Assembly (NCBI GenBank): GCA_030704615.1
Contig: CM060734.1
Location: forward strand, 54,948,042 to 55,012,041
DNA length: 64,000 nt
Direction of reading: 5' to 3'
From: Takakia lepidozioides
Taxonomy: Eukaryota > Streptophyta > Takakiopsida > Takakiales > Takakiaceae
Shown here: in pieces, positions 57,741 through 64,000 of the stretch
Numbering within the stretch: position 1 is the stretch's first letter
How the letters are laid out: each line of letters begins with the position of its first letter
Notes under the pieces: generated by a model
Told to the model about the DNA's origin: nothing
The model's database searches: none
The model's input: the letters and a program-made list of their open reading frames with translations, nothing else
Position numbers and translations under genes: made by a program

Positions 57741-57821
57741 CGCCTACCACAACATCGGACAATAAACAGCCGTCAATGGAGAACGACCGGGATTTGGTGG
57801 GAAGATCATTGCCATTTTCGC

Positions 57822-58090
57822 AGCCCTAAAAATGGAGGGCCTCTCGGATGGATTAATGGGAATGGACGGTGGCGATCCTGCGCCGTCATCGGACTGGATG
57901 GCAGGGGACTAGCTAACGGACTGGCCAGCAGCGGATTGGCCGACTGGAGGGCAGCGGCCTCGTGGGCGGGGGACTGGCCCGCGCGGCGGACGGGGCGGGC
58001 GGGGTGCTGGGAGCCGGGCGTCCATGCGCAGGGCCCACCGGCCACATCGCACGTGCCCATTGAAGACCCTATTATCTTAAAATGAGAGGC
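57822..58090 (-). repeat. Right terminal inverted repeat of the MULE
   Basis: Reverse complement of the left TIR with some divergence and fewer decamer copies. It runs from 'gcagccctaaaaatggag' to the terminal 'aaaatgagaggc'. Confidence 0.9.
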
Positions 58091-58099
58091 ACAACAAAG
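58091..58099 (+). repeat. Right 9-bp target-site duplication
   Basis: ACAACAAAG, identical to 47864-47872. Confidence 0.92.
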
Positions 58100-58303
58100 A
58101 GGTCCATAATTGATTGGGCTGACTAAAGTACAAGTTGTGTGACATAGCACCCTGCATTTTCCAAATCTGCAGGAATCTCTCCAATACATGAATTGCAACT
58201 GTGATCATGTAAAGTGACTCCATGCAATATTCTCTCAATTTCTTTGGATGTTACACAGATTTTGTGTTTGACTTAAGCATGCATTGAACATTAATTCTAC
58301 CAC

Positions 58304-60778
58304 CTACAATTCTCTCAAGGCTAGGATCCCATGTCTATCCAAGAGATCTTGATGGTGCCGCCTCACTACCTCAGGATGGCTTCTAGCAAAGCTCTTGAAT
58401 GTATTTAACCCAAATATTGAGTGCAATATATTCTTACCACCATGAGTTGATTCCCCACCTCTTGACCTATATTGCGATTGGCTTTGAGTGTTATTGAGCA
58501 ATTCCTTACTCTCATGTTTGGCTAAGAAATTTGTTAGATCCATAGGTCTCACATCTGAATCGAGCCGGGGGTTGAAGAAGAAGGGCACAGAGTAGCGTGT
58601 GGCAGTGCCAGGAAGACTTACTACCCGATGCACAGTTGCCAAGTAGAATCCATGGGTTGCCAATTGCAACATCTCACCCAAATTCACCACCAATGTACCC
58701 TCTATTGGGGGTACATCAATCCAGTCTCCATCCATCAGTTGTGCCTGCACATACTTCGTTCAATTAGTCTCATGTTTCTCTCTCTTTCCCTCTCATTTGT
58801 GTGATTGCAAACTTGGCACAAATCATGGTAGAGAACAAGTTTTGTTGGTGAACTAACACTGGCCTAGTCCTATAGTATCATGCAAGAGACTTGTCCTCTG
58901 GGAACTGAGCCCTCAGTGCCAGTTTACAGTTTGTGCATGATCAACCCTGTAACTGACATGTTGTCGACTGTATGCAAGCACCGTGGTCGAGCTCTAGCCT
59001 AGTAGGTCAGAACTCAGAACCCCAAGAATGACTCCGATGACCCCAGAAGGGCAATTATGTAATATATCCGGAAAAACCTGCTGGAAATATCCCTTTGTAT
59101 TTTGGCGGGCATTATTTCCTGGGACCTCCCCCTGCCAGCATGCACCAGAGTTGCAGTGTGGGACCGCATGTTCCATCCTCTTCATAGAGTGGAACGCTGC
59201 CCGAAGTGAAGTCAGAGAGTAAATTTTCAGCAGGTTATTATGCTGTGGAAAGTCCTCGTACAGAGTATGTCATAGCATTGTTCCCTCAGTGTGACACAGA
59301 CCACTAGACTCAAAACCCATAGCACAACAGACCAAACAGTGGGAGTGAAGCTAAAATGATATAATGAAGCCACCAAATTGGACAATGAGTGAACAACAGG
59401 ATGCCATGGTGCCTGACACTGGACAACTGTGTTCAACTGTAATCTGAAACTATTAAAGGGTCAAGCATGGGGAATGAACATGCCTGGAGACCCCCAACAT
59501 TGTCTTGTAAGAGAAGGCTAAGGAAACCCGTGTCACTGTGAGGACCGACACCAAACATCCCCACTCCATACTCTCCACCCTTCGTTAAGTTGGGAGGGTA
59601 TCTTGAGATCTGCAAGCAAAAGACATAGTTTCAAGCTTCTAACCAGATGACATGCAATGGCAAACTTTTGTATGCTTATAGCCTTGAAGCCATACAGCTC
59701 AATGTGCAAAAGACTACAATGGCATCTGTCTCCAGAACACCTGCTACTGGCATGAGATTGAATTTAGGTGTGCCCACCATAATGTTGAATGTTAGTTTCC
59801 CAGCTGTGAACACCTAGGGAGACACAGAGACATAAAAAGAAACAAAGAGTCATATTAACATCCCAAGGACATATCTCATTTTTCCCAAAACTGCTAGTGC
59901 CAGACATATGCCTACATACACCGCAGTATTGTGTGGTCATCTGTTGTATGGTCCCAAAAGGGTATGGCATGGCTTAGATAATTACCTTCATTTGAAAGTG
60001 AGGCGAGCAAGTGAAAGTCGAGTCAAAGTATTCTCTTTCCAAACCTAAGGATAAGGCCAGAGCCTGCATTAGATGCATTGATACAATCCCCAGCTGGTCC
60101 ATAAATTTGATTGCTGTTGGCTGGAAATCTGGAAGGCAAGTTGCTGATGGCCACTGATTCGGCCCACGAAGGCGTCGATACACAGGATAGACATGGTGGT
60201 TTTGGCATCCATCTGCAGAGAGTAGAATTTGTGTTAATCAATGGAAAACAGGTGTCTTTGCTCTGTTTCTGGTTACACCCATGTTCTTGTTAGAGTCCTT
60301 GACACAATGAGGAGAACAATTGAAGTCTGGAAAAGGATAGAGGCACAAGAGAATGTACTCATGCCATTCCCTGCGGAGATTGGCTTGCCATAGCCTTATG
60401 GCCATCGACCCTGTGGGAAACTAATCCTCCCGGAGACTTTTGTGGGGTTCGCACCTGCGAGGGTTTAGCTTATCCCAGCAACTCAGCGGCAGGTATGAAC
60501 TTCTTTTCCTGCAACTGCCATTAAGGTGCTCACAAGGGCACTTGTCCGAATGCAAACTTGACAGCCCGCTTGCAGGGTTATTAATTTTATTTTTATGGCC
60601 CTGCATTTACCACAGAAATAACATGCCCATCACTCTGGATTGTTTGCAGGGCCTAGAGCGGTGAGAGAGAATGTACTCATAAGACGTTGTTTACCGTTGC
60701 CTTGTGGCCATTGACCCCATGCTCAGTTTGAGCGGAACACAAAGAGACAGAAACTACCTTTATCAAGGGCTGACACCG

Positions 60779-60823
<45 letters not shown>

Positions 60824-62240
60824 CTACCATCCAGAGAAATGATCATCCAGAGAGAGAGTCATTAAGTCATGTGAACTTTGGGAAACTGGCACTACTGCAG
60901 CACTTCCATGGTCTTTCAACTGGCTCAACACTGCTAAAGTGTTCAAGGAAATCAGTACTGCCTTAAGGACTGGCATTGACATCATTCCTACAAACGTGGT
61001 GTTAAACCCAATGCCCTACTGTACCCCTCTTCGGGAAAAAAGATGTAACACATTATGCTTAATTACACTGGCAATTGCAAGGACAAGTGGAAGATGTAAT
61101 AATTTCCATCCACAGGGTAGAGATGACAAGTCAGCATTAGAAGCATACCACTGATATCAAAATCCTCCTCGTCTTCAGGGCCAAACTCCATCTGTTCGCG
61201 GTAGTCTGGAATTCCTGCTGTATTCTCCACACCAAGCTTCATATATCCTCTAAACTGTGCAGAATTTCTGTAATCTATCCCTGCCTGTCACACTTCAGCA
61301 ATTAATAATCAAAGGCAATGCTGACTTTTGGTTAGAGTACCTAGATCAACAATAGAAACGGCTTGGTCCCATCTCTACTCCATGAAAACCGGTTTAATAG
61401 GAACTGTGTTTCTGTGAGCCAATCTGAAGAATTCCCATGGCAGATGCACGGAGTGAAGTTCCACAAGAGATCTCTTTTTTGACTCTTGAACTTGGATGTG
61501 CGGCTATTCACACTGAAGGCGATCGCTCAAGGGTGGAATGAGAGAAATTGTTTACGTACCTTGACATCCGCTGGCAGATCAAAAACTTGCCGCGCCATTG
61601 CCAGCATTGAGTCACAAAGATGGGCGGGAACACCGTGATTCTCCACGTAAAACAAGCCTACCTTGTTGCATTGCTCTCTTAGCTGCTGAACAAAACTGGC
61701 CCTTTCTGCAAGGTCTTCACTGAAGTAAGAATCCATGTCGAGCACAGCTATCGTTCGTCTCGGTCCGTCGTCAATAATGTCGTCACTCCTTCCAGCAGTA
61801 GTCTGCTCCCTACCTGAACGAATTTTCCACATTGTACTCTTCAAAGAAAAGTTCGTCAAATCGGCACTGCCACCTCTAGTGAATCGCTCAGATATCATTC
61901 CCCCGGATTGCATGATTATGTGGGCACGAGAAAGAAAGTTAGGCGCTCCAAACCCAGAAGGTGAAAATGCAGGTTGATCTGTGGCCGTAATGGGAAGCAG
62001 ATATAGAAGCTTCTTACTCAACTGGCAGCTTTGCACCAAAAATCTCGGATACAGACACTCGCCTACCTTCTTCGCAAGATACAGCGGTGGATTGAGAGCT
62101 TCCGATTTCGCAATCCTTCTAGAGTTTGCTAATCCACAAATTGAAGGCCTCACACCCGATGCTCCAGCCACAGAAACATCCATCGATACAGATCTGGAGC
62201 TGCATAGCATCCCTCCATGGTGGGTGCACGTGAAAGGCAT
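58304..62240 (-). CDS. 2-oxoglutarate/Fe(II)-dependent oxygenase, five exons
   Basis: Uses O2, Fe(II) and 2-oxoglutarate to oxidise a small molecule; substrate unknown. Exons: 62240-61560, 61284-61149, 60212-59986, 59609-59484 and 58744-58304, all phase-consistent. The DIOX_N part in exon 1 reads 'VGLFYVENHGVPAHL'. Exon 2 has 'FRGYMKLGVENTAG'. Exon 4 has the iron ligands in 'GPHSDTGFLSLLLQD' (HxD). Exon 5 has 'GTLVVNLGEMLQLATHG', the third iron ligand in 'ATVHRVVS' and the 2OG-binding RYSVPFF. The intron after exon 4 starts with GC (CAG|gcatgt), a GC-AG intron. With the first Met the protein is about 536 aa, longer than usual because of a ~110-residue basic, Ser-rich N-terminus that could be an organelle transit peptide. 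Starting at Met 115 (MISERF) gives a normal size. Confidence 0.92.
60781..60818. repeat. (AG)19 microsatellite in an oxygenase intron
   Basis: Perfect dinucleotide run inside intron 2 of the oxygenase gene. Confidence 0.97.
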
Positions 62241-62588
62241 GGCTATGGAGGTTGTATTGTTGACGCTGTAGATGGAAGACTCTGACGAGGACCTGGTTCA
62301 CATTCTCTGGTCAATGGTTTGACCTGAATGCACTTCCTGAATCCTGGTCCTCGCGTCGTCCGGATTTCTGACACCTCGCCCCTAACTAGGATTGCACAAC
62401 TAAGGACTGACATAAACCGTGGGACCCCCGGTCGGGAAGGTGAGGGGGAAGGATCATCGGGAGCTCGGTTCGCAGGAAGAAAAGGTCTCGAGCTGGTGAA
62501 GAACAAATACTGGGAGCTTAAGAGGGGTGCAGGAGAAGCTCTCGTTTTGATTGTTGGGGCGAGGTGAGGTGGTGGAGAAGATTAGAAC
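62241..62588. promoter_or_regulatory. Short head-to-head interval, possible bidirectional promoter
   Basis: 348 bp separate the first ATG of the minus-strand oxygenase from the ATG of the plus-strand strictosidine-synthase-like gene. No TATA box is obvious. If the oxygenase starts at its later Met the interval is about 690 bp. Confidence 0.5.
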
Positions 62589-64000
62589 ATGGCGCTAACT
62601 GCCTTATGGGTATTGCTAGTGGCAGTCTTAGCATGGTTTTTGGGAACAGACCCTCTGAAGGTTTCCACACTACATGGAGTGACGAACTTCAAGCCACAGT
62701 TCATTCCGCGACCCACCATTGACATCTACAGCAATTTGACGCGGGACAACGAGAATAAGCTTCAGAACGCAGAGATCGTATGGAAGAATGAATTTGTAGG
62801 ACCCGAGAGTCTCACATTTGATCTACAAGGGAGGGGTCCTTACACAGGCATTAGTGATGGTCGGGTGATTCGTTGGGATGGACCTGAGGCTGGATGGACC
62901 ACTTTTGCCGTTACTTCCAAGAATCGGTAACAATTCTCTGTGATATCTCGTCTGAGTTGGTTTCAATTTCTGCACTAAGTTCTTTCCCATACTTTGCTCT
63001 CTTCCCATCTGGTTGATAGGTATGAATCCGTTCAAGCAATGGCTTCCAACTTACTTTTGGTTGCCTCGGAGCTGATTGTGACTCAATTCAGCCACCGCCA
63101 GTCACTTCCTGACAGAATGTGCACTCTGGGTTGATGAACTTCCAGAGATGGCCCCTCCAGTCTCCTTCAAACCAAGCAGGCCTAGGCACTGTTAGATCGA
63201 ACAAAATTGGGCGCAGAAACTTACTCACTCCTGGATGACATCAGGTCAGAGATTTGTGAGCCCAAGACCCCGCCACGCCCGAATCTGGCATATGAGCACA
63301 TTTGTGGCCGTCCCTTGGGTTTGCGATTCGACAAAAAGACTGGCGACCTCTACATTGCCGATGCTTACCTTGGAATTATGAAGGTGGGTCCCGAAGGTGG
63401 GCTGGCCGAGCCAGTTGTGACCGAGGTCGATGGTGTACCCTTCAAACTTGTGAATGACCTTGACCTTGACGAGGATGGCGTCATATATTTCACCGTCAGC
63501 AGCACTAAATATCACCGAAGGTTGGTTGAGACGTTTGCTTTACTTCAACACAGTATGTCTGTCTACATGATTCTTCTCTGCTTTGCTGTGAATGTCTTGC
63601 TGTCCTGTCTCTTAATTTACAATTTGGAAGCAACTGCATAGAACGAGGTTTCTTTGTCTTCATGGTGTTGTGGGAAGGCCTCTCCGTCTGTACAAAACTC
63701 CCATTTTTGGATCTCTCTAAAATGCTGTTTGGAAATCTGGCAGAGGATTTTTCCTCTCTATTCTGGAGGGTGAGGACACAGGGAGATTTTTGAAGTACGA
63801 CCCAGCTACCAAGGAGACCACAGTGCTAATCAAGGGGCTGCGGTTTCCCAACGGAGTGGCTATCAGCAAGGATGGAACCTTTTTGGTGTTGGCTGAGACT
63901 CGCGGTGCTAGGTTTGTATCTTTCGCAAGGGTGGAGTTGATTTTTGAATGGAACCCGGTGGAAGAAAAGAGAAATTAGTTTCTTTCAATTAGTCAAACTG
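62589..64000 (+). CDS. Strictosidine-synthase-like protein (six-bladed propeller), 5' part
   Basis: Member of the SSL/YLS2 family of beta-propeller proteins; most plant members lack strictosidine synthase activity and act as hydrolase-like or unknown enzymes of the secretory pathway. Exon 1 62589-62926 begins MALTALWVLLVAVLAWFLG, a signal anchor, then 'GPESLTFDLQGRGPYTGISD'. Exon 2 63245-63520 has 'EHICGRPLGLRFDKKTGDLY', 'VNDLDLDEDGVIYFT' and ends 'TKYHRR'. Exon 3 from 63744 has 'ILEGEDTGRFLKYDP', 'GLRFPNGVAISKDGTFL' and 'LAETRGAR', with a donor at 63912. The remaining C-terminal exon(s) lie beyond the window. Phases agree at both introns. Confidence 0.92.

Larger units (their letters stand above)
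47873..58090 (+). mobile_element. Complete Mutator-like element (MULE) of 10.2 kb with a ULP1-like gene
   Basis: Both ends begin gcctctcattttaag and continue as long GC-rich inverted repeats. A perfect 9-bp duplication flanks them, as expected for Mutator insertions. Inside are a plus-strand MULE/SWIM transposase (48405-51796) and a convergent minus-strand gene with a ULP1-like C48 protease domain (52553-57209). MULEs that carry ULP1-like genes are known in plants (Arabidopsis KAONASHI and related elements). Both genes have stops or frameshifts here. A CAGTCYGCTG-type decamer is spread over the whole element. 500 bp are unknown (N). Confidence 0.92.

Noticed and set aside
57086-58085. Long open frames running through the N gap
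   Set aside because: They are open only because N has no stop codons; no protein evidence supports them.

Overview
This is a nuclear window from a land plant. It has intron-rich plant genes, PPR-DYW gene fragments, a Ty1/copia retrotransposon and Mutator-like transposons. Family resemblance and the layout (dense multi-exon genes beside TE-rich stretches) suggest a non-flowering land plant such as a bryophyte, lycophyte or fern, but I cannot fix the clade from sequence alone. All gene models were built by eye from protein resemblance and GT/AG splice sites. Exon ends given to the base are those where splice signal and reading phase agree.

Left half (1-28 kb), TE-rich: degenerate ~500-bp tandem repeats carrying a GATC-centred palindrome (1-1.9 kb); a frameshifted copy of a two-TM mini-protein gene (4.4-5.4 kb) whose intact copy lies inverted at 28.0-28.7 kb; a three-exon UDP-glycosyltransferase on the minus strand with one apparent frameshift (5.8-8.1 kb); a decayed copia element with a nearly absent 5' LTR (10.2-14.7 kb); a BAHD acyltransferase pseudogene (15.8-16.7 kb) beside a PPR-DYW pseudogene on the opposite strand (17.1-18.6 kb); a large inverted repeat (18.4-20.4 kb); then a Mutator-like fragment (20.4-24.5 kb) that encloses a second copy of the BAHD-PPR block, with part of that block inverted. 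This last item looks like a Pack-MULE-type capture.

Right half (28.9-64 kb), gene-rich: a trihelix (SIP1/ASIL-like) transcription factor (-), plastid ADP-glucose pyrophosphorylase small subunit (+, nine exons, complete), folylpolyglutamate synthase (-, many exons), a putative nucleotide-diphospho-sugar transferase (+), a 2-oxoglutarate/Fe(II) oxygenase (-, five exons, one GC-AG intron), and the 5' part of a strictosidine-synthase-like gene (+, runs off the window). The last two are head to head with about 350 bp between start codons.

The most striking object is a 10.2-kb Mutator-like element at 47873-58090. It has long terminal inverted repeats and a perfect 9-bp target-site duplication. It sits in what was a ~390-bp gap between two tail-to-tail host genes. 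It carries a broken MULE/SWIM transposase on the plus strand and, convergently, a ULP1-like (C48) cysteine protease gene on the minus strand. The element is saturated with a CAGTCYGCTG-type decamer in its TIRs, a transposase intron and coding regions, where it translates as Gln-Gln-Thr repeats. A 500-bp run of N (57241-57740) lies just inside its right TIR.
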